64,000 nt of DNA from Rhododendron vialii (taxonomy: Eukaryota; Streptophyta; Magnoliopsida; Ericales; Ericaceae), in the NCBI RefSeq assembly GCF_030253575.1, contig NC_080569.1, forward strand, positions 22,070,001 through 22,134,000, read 5' to 3'. The notes beneath the pieces were generated by a model. It ran no database searches. It was not told where the DNA came from and saw nothing but the letters and a program-made list of their open reading frames with translations. Shown in pieces: positions 55,727 through 64,000 of the stretch. The number at the start of each line of letters is the position of its first letter. The stretch's first letter is position 1. A program made the translations under genes and the position numbers.

Positions 55727-56032
55727 CATTCAAATATTTCAATATTTCAATATTTCAATTGGACAGAAACCTTACTAAATTTCAATTTCAAAAACTTTCT
55801 AGCCGAAGGGTACTCGAATACTTCTTTTTTTTTTGAAGGATTTTCAAGGATATAATTTTGTTTCAATAAAAGAAAGTATGAAACCTCATTCAAACATTTC
55901 AATATTTCAATTGGACAGAAACCTTACTAAATTTCAATTTCAGAAACTTTCTAGCCGAAGGGTACTCGAATACAATTTTTTTTTTTGAAGAATTTTCAAG
56001 GATATAATTTTGTTTTATTAAAAGAAAGTATG
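55727..56032. repeat. tandem duplication, 152-bp period
   Basis: cattcaaatatttcaat, ggacagaaaccttactaaat, ctagccgaagggtactcgaa, ttttcaaggatataattttg and aaagaaagtatgaa occur twice in order (ggacag at 55761 and 55913) with few differences by eye. It lies inside the Helitron. Confidence 0.88.
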
Positions 56033-56048
56033 AATGGCACGTAGGAAG

Positions 56049-56050
<2 letters not shown>

Positions 56051-56132
<82 letters not shown>
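56051..56132. repeat. (GA)41 microsatellite
   Basis: Pure GA run of 82 bases between the 152-bp repeats and the captured gene fragment. Confidence 0.95.
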
Positions 56133-56135
<3 letters not shown>

Positions 56136-56320
56136 AGGAATCTGAGGATAATGTTCCCTTAGGGAGTTTCCAATGCCTACAGCGTCCAATACCCTCCAAG
56201 CGTTGGTCCACAGAGTAAGAGCAAAACCCGTAATTCTTAAGCTCTCTGATGATTCAAGCACTAATTGGGACAAACTGTTTTCTGCAGAACCCGTAATTCT
56301 TAAGCTCTTTGATGAAAAAT
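56133..56320 (-). pseudogene. captured fragment of an FAD-dependent monooxygenase gene (MO/CTF2-like)
   Basis: On the minus strand the codons read LVLESSESLRITGFALTL followed by WTNAWRVLDAVGIGNSLRE, ending QIPR where the GA tract begins. This is the segment after the N-terminal Rossmann motif in plant zeaxanthin-epoxidase-like monooxygenases (MO1/MO2/CTF2). It starts just after a ttctgcag acceptor-like word (near 56281), so the captured piece seems to be one exon edge. Part of it (agcttaagaattacgggtt) is repeated at 56288-56310. It carries no other part of the enzyme and cannot be functional; transcript fusion within the Helitron is possible. Confidence 0.72.
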
Positions 56321-56723
56321 GATCTTATTGTGGTTATAAACTTTGAAGAAGGATAATCTAATTAAGGATCTGTTTTCTCTTTAAGGGGAATCTATCAATA
56401 ATTATCTCGTGAGAACTAATGAATCAATAATTCCTTTAATAAATCTGTAATTGATTTCCTTAAGTAAGATTACTACTTTATAGTTTGACCGGATCATTCC
56501 TTCTGATTGATTAGGATATTAATGGGAATCTATCAATATATAAATGTGTAGCTATTTAAATAAACTGGGAGATTATGATATTTAAACTGATTGAAATTAG
56601 TGACTAATAAAAGAAAGGCATTTAAATTAGTGACTAATTTTCAAGGATTTCTCATCCAACGGTTGAAATTTATGTACCAATCCAACGGTGAAAAATATGT
56701 ACCGCTCTCCCATATTATATAGA

Positions 56724-57398
56724 TATTATATAGATATATATATAGATAGTCACATTCATGATATGTGAGTCGTGACAGATTAGTTTCTTACATGCAACAT
56801 ATGCCACACACTCAAACCGTTAATTTGAAAAACAAGATGCAGAAAAAGGTAATAATTTTTTTGTTTTTCAATTAATGTTTTTAGAGAGAGGATAGCATGA
56901 AGCTTGAGCTATTTGAATACGTGTGGTTTTCCGATAATATTTCTCAAATTTTTAAGTATGGGAAAAATTTATTTCGTTACACGTCCTCTCCTTTGGATTC
57001 AGAAATAGCAAAGTGCACTATGTTTTGTTCAATGGAATCAACGTTAAAATAGAATGGTCATTCTATGTCATACTTATTCCTATGTTTGGTTTACCATAAA
57101 AAAAATGATGGAATGACCATTCTAAATGGAATAACTATTAACCTTAGTAAAAGAATTATCATTCCACTAAAAAAATAAAGAAATTATAAAATTTGTGTTG
57201 CCTATCAATAAAAAAAACAAAGAAATTGCCATTCCATTTCTTTTGTGATGCGAATAACTTTGATTCATCAAAGCCATAGTTTTTGACAATATTTTGGGGG
57301 CTGAATTGCCTCGGGGACGACCCTAAACAAGAAAGATGTAGCTAGATGAATCTCATAAGAAAATGCGGTTGGGTCACTACTTGTGTTTGTACTTGTTG
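56724..57398. other. intergenic, no gene seen
   Basis: Around 57030-57250 the words aatggtcattctatg and ggaatgaccattctaaatgg, and attgccattccatttc, form an imperfect inverted pattern that may be an old hAT-like MITE. No coding region. Confidence 0.4.
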
Positions 57399-57780
57399 TA
57401 GAAATTTTATGTTAAATTCAAAGCCAATTGATAATGAGTGGAAAGATCCCAATATTATATTAAGTGATCACTCATACCATTCTCAAGTAATGTGTGGCTA
57501 TATTTCTTTAACATCTCTCTCATGTGCAGCAACGATTGAAATCTATCACGTTCAGCCCATTTTTGGGTCTTTCCTCGTGCAACAATTTTGCTGATCTGTC
57601 ATTGTGTGGTGTGGATCGTGAAATTTTCAAATATGGGATGGAATGGACCCCACGATGATATCATATGAAAACTTTGTATCCAATTCAAAACCAATTGATA
57701 ATAAATAAAGATGTCTCAATATTATATTAAATGATTACTCATTTTACTCTCAAGTCATGTGTGATTTTATTTACTTAACA
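57399..57780. repeat. two diverged direct copies of an LTR-like segment
   Basis: tttatgttaaattcaaagcc, aattgataatgagtggaaag and ctcaagtaatgtgtgg (57399-57513) recur at 57666-57780. Both resemble the LTR-like segment at 50510-50640. Probably dispersed LTR remnants. Confidence 0.5.
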
Positions 57781-58389
57781 CGTGTATGTCGTATAAGTGG
57801 TTCTGTATAGAATGCTTTATGGTAGGTAGAATCCTGTGAATCCAAGTAATAATACTACTTAAAGAAGGGCCAAACATTCGGAAGAGGGAATGGTTCATTT
57901 CTTCTGCCACAATTTAGCAACTGTTGATACTTAAGAGTGATTTGCTTACTTAATTCTTAAACTTTAGTTTGTCAAATGACTAATACGTGGTGGAAAAAGG
58001 TGCATCAATCAAGCGGTGAATTAGGAAAAATATGCGGGATCCATGTGTTCGAATACATATTCAGACACATTTATGTCTAGAGCTATTTGACATGATTGAT
58101 GCATCGAGTGGGGTGCATGCTCTAAACGGATCGGGGAATTCAGACATGAATTGGACTACCTATCCCGCAGCCATTAGTCCCCGTTTAGCAGAACCAGAGA
58201 ACTGGGCGCATGCGAAACCCACATACATCGGCCGTCTTTGGGCAAAGAGAAACAACTATAGATGAAAAGTCCTCTCCCCTCCTTAATAAGACGTCATCGG
58301 ACCTAGGGTTTCTTCCTATCTTTCATTGATGGGGTTTTGGGTCTAGTCCCCCTATGTGGGGTAGCTGTTAACCATTGGTTTTGTTTTTG
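57781..58389. other. intergenic, no gene seen
   Basis: A frame at 58032-58265 (MRDPCVRIHIQTHLCLELFD) has no family features I recognise. Confidence 0.4.
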
Positions 58390-58557
58390 AGCCAAAGCCG
58401 GCTCAGACTTTTGGGAGCTTAAAACGAAAATTAAAAATATGGCCTCTTTTGTTGGACTATAATAAGGGATAACAAAGTAGGAGGGGCCCTTACAATTCAT
58501 AATTTTTTGGAGGCCCAAAGCAACCGCAACACTTGCTTTAGCTCAAAGCCGGTTCTG
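58390..58557. mobile_element. small MITE with AGCCGG-type ends
   Basis: agccaaagccggctcagact at the left and gctcaaagccggttctg at the right; body shared with 50855-51022. Confidence 0.55.
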
Positions 58558-58676
58558 TTTTGAGCAGCATGTTATCATTTTCTATTAGCAACGGAGCTAC
58601 TATTTGAAATTTGGGAAATTAAATTGGAGTCACTGATAGCTTGAAAGTGACTGAAATGTTTCAAGATTCATTTTTG

Positions 58677-59213
58677 TAGGGGTGAAATACAAATCGACAA
58701 AATTCAACCAATCGAAAAAATTGGTTTGGTTTTGTTTTTCCAAGCTATTGGTCTAGCTTGGTTTTGGTTTTGGTATAAGTAAATTAGAAAACCCGAAATC
58801 AAACCAAAATATTAAGACTAATTGATAACCCTAGTAATTCACAACCCAGTAAACTTATACTCCACCCACTTTCCATAAGCCTGTTTTATATTCTTCAAAT
58901 TAGGTTTAATATGTTCTCGGGATATCTAGATATTAGTCTCATGAGTTTTTTCATGTAATTTTATGTTTTCTAATTTTGTTGGGCCTCTTTTAATTTTTAT
59001 TTTGGTTTAGTTAAGTATGTGGGCTGAATCGTTTCTCAATTGAGTTATTTTATCTGGTCATGTTCGTTATTGAACGCGCGAGCCGAAAACACCAAACCGG
59101 ATCAAAATCGAAGTTGTTTGGGCCAGTTTCAGTTTAGAAATCTCAAAACCGAATGATTTGGTTTAGTGATAAAATTAGTAAAAATCCCGACTAAATTGAA
59201 CCGATTACACCCT
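58677..59213. mobile_element. possible hAT-type MITE
   Basis: Starts taggggtgaaatacaaatcg and ends ccgattacacccttaa, giving short inverted ends (GGGTG/CACCC), with an interior rich in ggtttggttttg words. Such ends are common in plant hAT remnants. Target duplication not resolved. Confidence 0.4.
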
Positions 59214-60450
59214 TAAGTTTTTTTATTAATCGGATTGAAATTTTGTTTTGAATTGTCAAAGTCACAAGTAGATGGTTGTAGGGGTGAATATTGTGAAAAC
59301 AATCAGACAGAGTACTTGGTTTTTCAGGCATCGAATGTGCATGTACTGGAAATTAGGCAAACAAACCTAACCATTTACGGTGCCAACCACGTGCGTATTG
59401 ACCTAAGAAAAAGGTTGTCATATGGCCACAGATCACTGCATCACAGTGCTTTTGTAACCGATTATTCCAAGTTGGAAAACCCGTTGCCCTTTCAAGATTG
59501 ACTTCCAAGGCTTTTGATCTTGTCAAGCAGAGAAGAGTCCAGCGAATTAACCACAAGGGGTAGCCAAAGTGATAAAAGGGAGAATCGTAAATTCAGATAT
59601 TCCGAGTTCAAAAATTGACCATTGCTTGGGATTAGGGTGCAAGAGAAAAATCTTTTGTGAATCTCCTAGTCCCTGCATTAATGATTTTGCTTTTGTCCAA
59701 ACCACGGCAAGAAATAGTTGAGGTATACGTAAGCTGACCTGAACACCCTTAATTGTCGGGAAAAAAAAAATGGTCCAGCATGCCCATTTTGACACAACAA
59801 ATTTTCAATATCGCCTCAAGTTGTGTGTCACATTTTACCGACATCTATAAGGTACTCTGTGACTAATTTAATTGTTCGTTCCTCTAAAAAATTCAAGTTC
59901 GATTCTCCTTTAAAGCAAATATTGGACCACCCTCACCCCAATTAGCCCGAGCACGGGTGCACGTCTCATGTTTTATTGGTCAAAATGTTATAACGTAAAC
60001 ATTTGCAAATCTAAATTTAGCAACACAACAGCAAACAAAAAAATAATTAGGAAAACCGTTTTTTTTTTTAAATGTTAAAACAATTCCAGGAGCCTTGAAC
60101 TATCCACGCTTCATGGGGTTTGTACAGTACAAAACCCTAAAGGCCACTGGCCAAAGCAGTGGACGATCGGGGTGAGAACCGGTCGTCCTGTGGTAGTGGG
60201 CTGTTGTCCAACAGGCTAGTGATCTACCGGATAACTATCGGTTCGGTTCCAACTTTCAACGGGTGTGGGCTTCGTCGCAATGGGTTTTTTGTGTATGGTT
60301 TCTTGTCAAATTTGGGGTTTAAGTCTCGGATGGGCATATGATTACTTTTAGCGTTGTAGATCATTTGGGTCTCGGGTTAGGGGTTTGATATCATTCCTTG
60401 TTCCTATTAATTTTTGTATCATTTTCAGAGATTAAAGATGCCTTTCAAAA
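59214..60450. other. intergenic, no gene seen
   Basis: Frames at 59235-59501 and 60159-60341 lack recognisable domains. A box B-like aagttcgattctcc at 59895 could belong to an old SINE, without a matching box A. Confidence 0.4.
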
Positions 60451-60596
60451 AAGGGAAAATGACAGTCAATGACGTGTTTTGATAATGAATACCCGCCAAG
60501 GATATGCTGAGAATATTTGTTAATATTAAAAATGTCATAGACGGATATTAATTATCAAAACACGTTCTGAGTTGTCATTTTCCCTTAAAAAAAATT
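60451..60596. mobile_element. hairpin MITE
   Basis: aagggaaaatgacagtcaat with gacgtgttttgataatgaat pairs with attatcaaaacacgttctga and gttgtcattttccctt. Arms about 50 bases, whole element about 146 bases. Confidence 0.85.
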
Positions 60597-60719
60597 CGGC
60601 TCGATTCGGGTGAGATTGCCGACCCTACTTATTGACACACAGACAATAGTACGTTCCTTAATACGTAGTACATAAAAAGGAGAACTAATATAAATGGGCC
60701 ATAAGTCATGCTTTCATTG

Positions 60720-60993
60720 TAATTTGTGGTTCTTTTTTTCTCTCCTCTCTAGCTCCTTCCCCTATTTCCATACTCAGTTGGGATATTAATTTGGAGCCTA
60801 ACTTCTGCTTACTTGAATTGCAAGCCGCCCTTGACAAGGACCACCATTAAGCAACTTAATTCCTCTATAAATAACCTTCCATAGTCCCTTGATCATAGGC
60901 ATCAATAACAATTCTCAAATCTCTCTTCCTCTCCCCTCTCCCCTCTCCCTCTCCCTCGCCCTCTCCCTCTCAACAAATACATTACCATATATA
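60720..60993 (+). promoter_or_regulatory. promoter and leader of the canonical STIG1 gene
   Basis: TATA box ctataaataa (60864-60873), then a CT-rich leader (ctctcccctctcccctctcc) up to the ATG at 60994. An upstream in-frame ATG at 60889 would add a Ser/Leu-rich stretch made by the CT tract and is not preferred. None of the blocks shared by the other four promoters is seen. Confidence 0.6.
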
Positions 60994-61434
60994 ATGGTGT
61001 CCTCACTAAAAGTTTGTTTCATCTTTCTAGCAGTGATAATGGCCACAGCCATTACTACCACCGCACTCACATCCGAAGAAGAAAATGTTTCTAATCCTTA
61101 CACCGTACAAAACAAAGAATCATCGTTTCTCCAGAGGACTAATCGTTTCCTTGCCCAAAGTCGACCCCCTGCTGATAAAATGACGTGCGACAGGTACCCT
61201 AGGGTTTGTAAGACCAAGGGGAGTCCTGGCCCGGACTGCTGCAAGAAGCAATGCGTGAATGTGATGACAGATTCACTTAACTGCGGAATGTGCGGGAAGA
61301 AGTGCGACTACTCCAAGATGTGCTGCCAAGGAGAGTGTGTGAACCCATCTGCCGACGAGAAGAATTGTGGCCGTTGTAACAATAAGTGCGGGAATGGAAG
61401 CTCGTGTGTTTATGGGTTGTGCAGCTACGCTTAG
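60994..61434 (+). CDS. STIG1: STIG1 (stigma-specific protein) family member, canonical two-module form
   Basis: 146 residues, one exon. The start at 60994 gives a signal peptide (MVSSLKVCFIFLAVIMATAI). A variable propeptide-like region follows and contains RTNRFLAQ, the stretch found before the cysteine domain in STIG1/GRI-type proteins. The cysteine domain has TCDRYPRVC, two modules (CCKKQCVNVMTDSLNCG and CCQGECVNPSADEKNCG) and CVYGLCSYA, in all 16 Cys, as in tobacco and tomato STIG1. The length agrees with the family (about 140-150). Secreted; family members act in stigma exudate secretion, pollen-tube growth or, for GRIM REAPER, ROS-induced cell death. It is about 8 kb from the nearest paralogue and has a different promoter, so it probably represents the ancestral form. 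Confidence 0.93.
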   Translation: MVSSLKVCFIFLAVIMATAITTTALTSEEENVSNPYTVQNKESSFLQRTNRFLAQSRPPADKMTCDRYPRVCKTKGSPGPDCCKKQCVNVMTDSLNCGMCGKKCDYSKMCCQGECVNPSADEKNCGRCNNKCGNGSSCVYGLCSYA

Positions 61435-62165
61435 ATGTGTGTTTGATGCTTGCTATCCGGTTCGTTAGGGGTCGTGAACAAGAGTATTAAAAAAAAAGTT
61501 ATACGAGTTCATATATATATGTGCTTGATGCTACTTCTAGGTCTAGGATAATAATTAAAACTTTTACTTACTTGGTAAGCAGGAATCATATATGATGTTA
61601 TTTTGACAATAAAGGCAAATAAGTTCTGGTTAGCTCTATCCGAGCTTGGCTAGATATTGTAACTTCTGTAATAAGTACTACTTCAGCTGCCAAATAAAGA
61701 TATATTGATCATTTATCAAATTAATTTACTCATAATCTGATAGCAGATTGATTACCTTTGCATGTGCTTGAAGCTTTGGCTGACTTCGATCGGGTCCTTC
61801 ATTACAGTTAATACTTATTGATGAAAATTTTGCATGACATATTCTTGATGTTAATTGACTTAATGGTACTCGATATATATATATTTTTTTGCCATACAAT
61901 ATACATCAACGAGGGGTTAGCAGAGTATTAGTATGTTTAGTCAACTGGGGGTTCAAAGGCTATCCATAGCCCTGAACCCCAAATATGCTCCTCGTGAAAT
62001 TCGAACTCAAGTTGCCACTGTAGAGAGAAATGAGATAATCAACTTGATAAGCTTGGTTTCTCAATCAACCAAGCTTCACTGGCAATATTGCATTTCTCAT
62101 ATTACGTACCTTGAGTTATTGAGTTATGCTATGAGCACCAACCGGGGGGAGGGGATTCGTACCAA
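61435..62165. other. 3' flank, no gene seen
   Basis: Contains poly(A)-signal-like aataaa near 61611 and 61692, and a segment (61945-62010) similar to 3045-3130. No coding region. Confidence 0.5.
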
Positions 62166-62353
62166 CCGGCTACTGGACGGCCGATCTGAACCGTCCAAAA
62201 ATTCAATAAAAAAAAAACCGATGGGACCTGCGCGGGAATCAACAGCATCCGATATGTGTAAAGTGTTTGATGTGAACACCATTTTTTTCGTGTATATATA
62301 TAGTTTTTTTTTTAGAATTTTTGGACGGCTCGGATCGGCCATCCGGTAGCCGG
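62166..62353. mobile_element. hairpin MITE
   Basis: ccggctactggacggccgat with ctgaaccgtccaaaaattc pairs with gaatttttggacggctcgga and tcggccatccggtagccgg. Arms about 40 bases. Confidence 0.85.
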
Positions 62354-62558
62354 AGACGGCCCAACGCGGCCGGTCAATACCTATATCATTTTCTTGAGTT
62401 ATTTTACTGAGCATTAAATTGGGATGATAAATTATACAGTATATTGTGAATAATTATTCAGTGCTCCTGTGATATACCCCCATAATTCTGTGTATGTCTC
62501 ATGCATATGATTTTGTAGTAGGAGTACTAGTTGTTGACATTCCGTAGGAGCACTACTT

Positions 62559-63204
62559 AAGAGCATCTTAAATGCACTCCCAATAAATTGCTCATAAATT
62601 CAAATCCCGAGGTGGACATAAAAGGATAAATGGGACCCAATTTTGTGTGATAATAGTAATTTCCTGATTTAGGAGTAGAATGGTACCCCAATGGATTCCC
62701 TAAATTTGAATCGTAAAGTGTCCTACACTCTATTTCGGCTTAACAAATGTAAGTGGATCACCAAGCTTCCCTCCCTCCCTCTCTTCTCTTCACTCTCGAT
62801 CAGCTCCCTCCCTAAACTTAGCACCAATTAGGAGTCAACCTTAGGAGCCACTTTATGGAGTCCATTGAAGCATTAAAATGAAGAAATCTTAGCTATCTTT
62901 GTCCTGACACCTAGCTAGGTGCCTAATTAGGAGCCATTTAAGGAGCCCACTAGGTCCCGTTCCAGAACACCTTCTTAAAAAATAAGTACTTATTTTATAT
63001 TTTCAAACTCAAAAATAATGTAAATGAAAAATAATTTTTCAATTTTTTTTGCACCATATTAAAGATCTCAATGAGATCTATCAAACAAGATCCATAGTGA
63101 TCGAAAAATTATTTGCGTAAGCACATGATTTTTGAGCTTGAAATTACCTTCTTAAAAAATAAGTACTTATTTATCGTTCCGGAACGGGGCCTAAGGATGC
63201 TCTA
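62559..63204. mobile_element. MITE with AGAGCATC ends, host of a second MITE
   Basis: Ends taagagcatcttaaatgc and gcctaaggatgctctaa are inverted; the interior has taggagccactttatggagt-like words. A different hairpin MITE lies inside its right part. Confidence 0.6.
62963..63191. mobile_element. hairpin MITE nested in the 62559 element
   Basis: ggtcccgttccagaacacct with tcttaaaaaataagtactta is mirrored by ttcttaaaaaataagtactt, then atttatcgttccggaacggg and gcc. Flanked by ta/taa as in PIF/Harbinger MITEs. Confidence 0.75.
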
Positions 63205-64000
63205 ATCTCTCCCTTCAGATACATTAGCACGAATGACACTTTGTGTGAAGTAACCACGACGTTTGCCAAGTTCTATTTCATACATTTTTTGGTTGTTTTG
63301 TTTTAGTTGTACGTAGTGTGTCCCATTAAGTAACGTGATCACCAATTTACCATTATGTAATCGCGATGTTGTAGTACTGCAATTGCCCTTGACTATTGTG
63401 ATCACCTTTATTTTGTTGCCAAAAATGGGAAAAGATTATATAATAACAACCCAACGGCACTTTCATATGGAGTTTATTACAAATATCTTAAACAAAATCA
63501 AACTAATTATCTGACTAATGTAAAACGAGAAAAACACAAGGTGCACAATCGTGCCTTTTACTCCAACTCAAACGTTTGACACAAGGCGCGCAGGCACGAT
63601 GTCGACATTGAGTCTGACGCAAACAGCGACACGCACAATCTGTCAAGAATTCATATCTGGAGTTAGCAGTGTCAAAAGAAATAAAGTGCTAGCCAAAGAC
63701 AAAAGACAACAAATACCAAGACGAATTACTCCAACCAAGTATGAACGTATCAATAAACATCCAAAGCTACAAATCTGAAATGCCACCACGAGTTGCGCGC
63801 CCAGCCAAAAATATCATGTAGGGTAAGAGCACTGTTGTCACGAATATCATTGTGAATTAAGCAACATCCTCTCTGAAAGAACCTGATCTGCAGACGAAAT
63901 ATACGTCTAAAGACAAAACTAACTATTCTTGAGAAAAAAAAGAGACAAAACTCTTACAAATCAAAGAATTAGTTGGTGACCTGCAGAGGCAGGAAAAACA
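63205..64000. other. right edge, no gene assigned
   Basis: No convincing coding region. A possible minus-strand exon beginning after ttcgtctgcag (acceptor reversed at about 63888-63898) is short and has no recognised product. Confidence 0.35.

Larger units (their letters stand above)
53814..56723 (-). mobile_element. Helitron (rolling-circle transposon), 2.9 kb, decayed
   Basis: Read on the minus strand, the 5' end is TCTATATAATATGGGAGAG (TC at 56722-56723, preceded by A) and the 3' end is ccgtgccttcaggcacgggc, a perfect stem-loop, followed by atgcgCTAG and a T. These are the TC...CTRR termini, near-terminal hairpin and A/T insertion site of Helitrons. Inside are part of a RepHel helicase, a 152-bp tandem duplication, a long GA tract and a fragment of a host monooxygenase gene. 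An alternative 5' TC lies 11 bases out at 56733-56734. The Rep domain and much of the helicase are missing, so it is not autonomous. Confidence 0.85.

Noticed and set aside
60889-60993. Longer start for the canonical STIG1 protein (35 extra residues)
   Set aside because: The extra part is made by a CT-rich leader, lies right after the TATA box, and would bury the signal peptide.
63770-63900. Minus-strand terminal exon after ttcgtctgcag
   Set aside because: Two frames are possible, neither with a family I recognise; too short to support.

Overview
The window is nuclear DNA of a dicot plant. It has spliced plant genes with short exons and AT-rich introns, plant-type TATA boxes, long (CT/GA)n tracts and many small foldback transposons of plant families (Stowaway, CACTA, Helitron, Mutator-like). 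The species cannot be fixed from sequence alone; an asterid of the Ericales type is only a guess.

Layout. (1) 1-1115: last intron and last exon of a core-2/I-branching (GT14-like) glycosyltransferase entering from the left. (2) 5030-7297: an intact intronless PLS-type pentatricopeptide repeat gene ending in an E domain. (3) 10076-12960: a four-exon RNase III gene with two dsRNA-binding domains (RTL2 type, 422 aa by my splice model), whose first dsRBD carries an internal duplication. (4) 13350-15770: a decayed LTR-type element. (5) 16290-21401, minus strand: a seven-exon pyridoxal-phosphate homeostasis gene (YggS/PLPBP family, 276 aa). Its introns are filled with MITEs and a SINE, and a 2.6-kb Mutator-like element sits just upstream. 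(6) 26012-32992: a 7-kb CACTA element with both termini and a 3-bp target duplication but no visible transposase. It contains a foldback MITE and a palindrome enclosing three exact-period 120-bp repeats.

(7) 34600-61434 is the most interesting part: five same-strand genes of the STIG1 family of secreted cysteine-rich proteins. The family is built from a 28-residue six-cysteine module. The canonical member (60994-61434) has two modules, three members have four (one of them frameshifted), and one (35009-35857) has eight. The series 2-4-8 suggests growth by whole-pair duplication, and the 8-module gene still shows an exact 168-bp period. The four enlarged genes share a conserved promoter. Between them lie a solo LTR with perfect 5-bp target duplication, other LTR remnants, MITEs, and a Helitron with both termini that has picked up a fragment of an FAD monooxygenase gene.

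The housekeeping-type genes (GT, PPR, RTL2, PLPBP) are unrelated and show no sign of acting together. The STIG1 members probably form a co-expressed set of apoplastic peptides, as known STIG1 proteins act in stigma exudate and pollen-tube growth. Exon limits were derived by hand from splice signals and remembered family sequences; no search was run.
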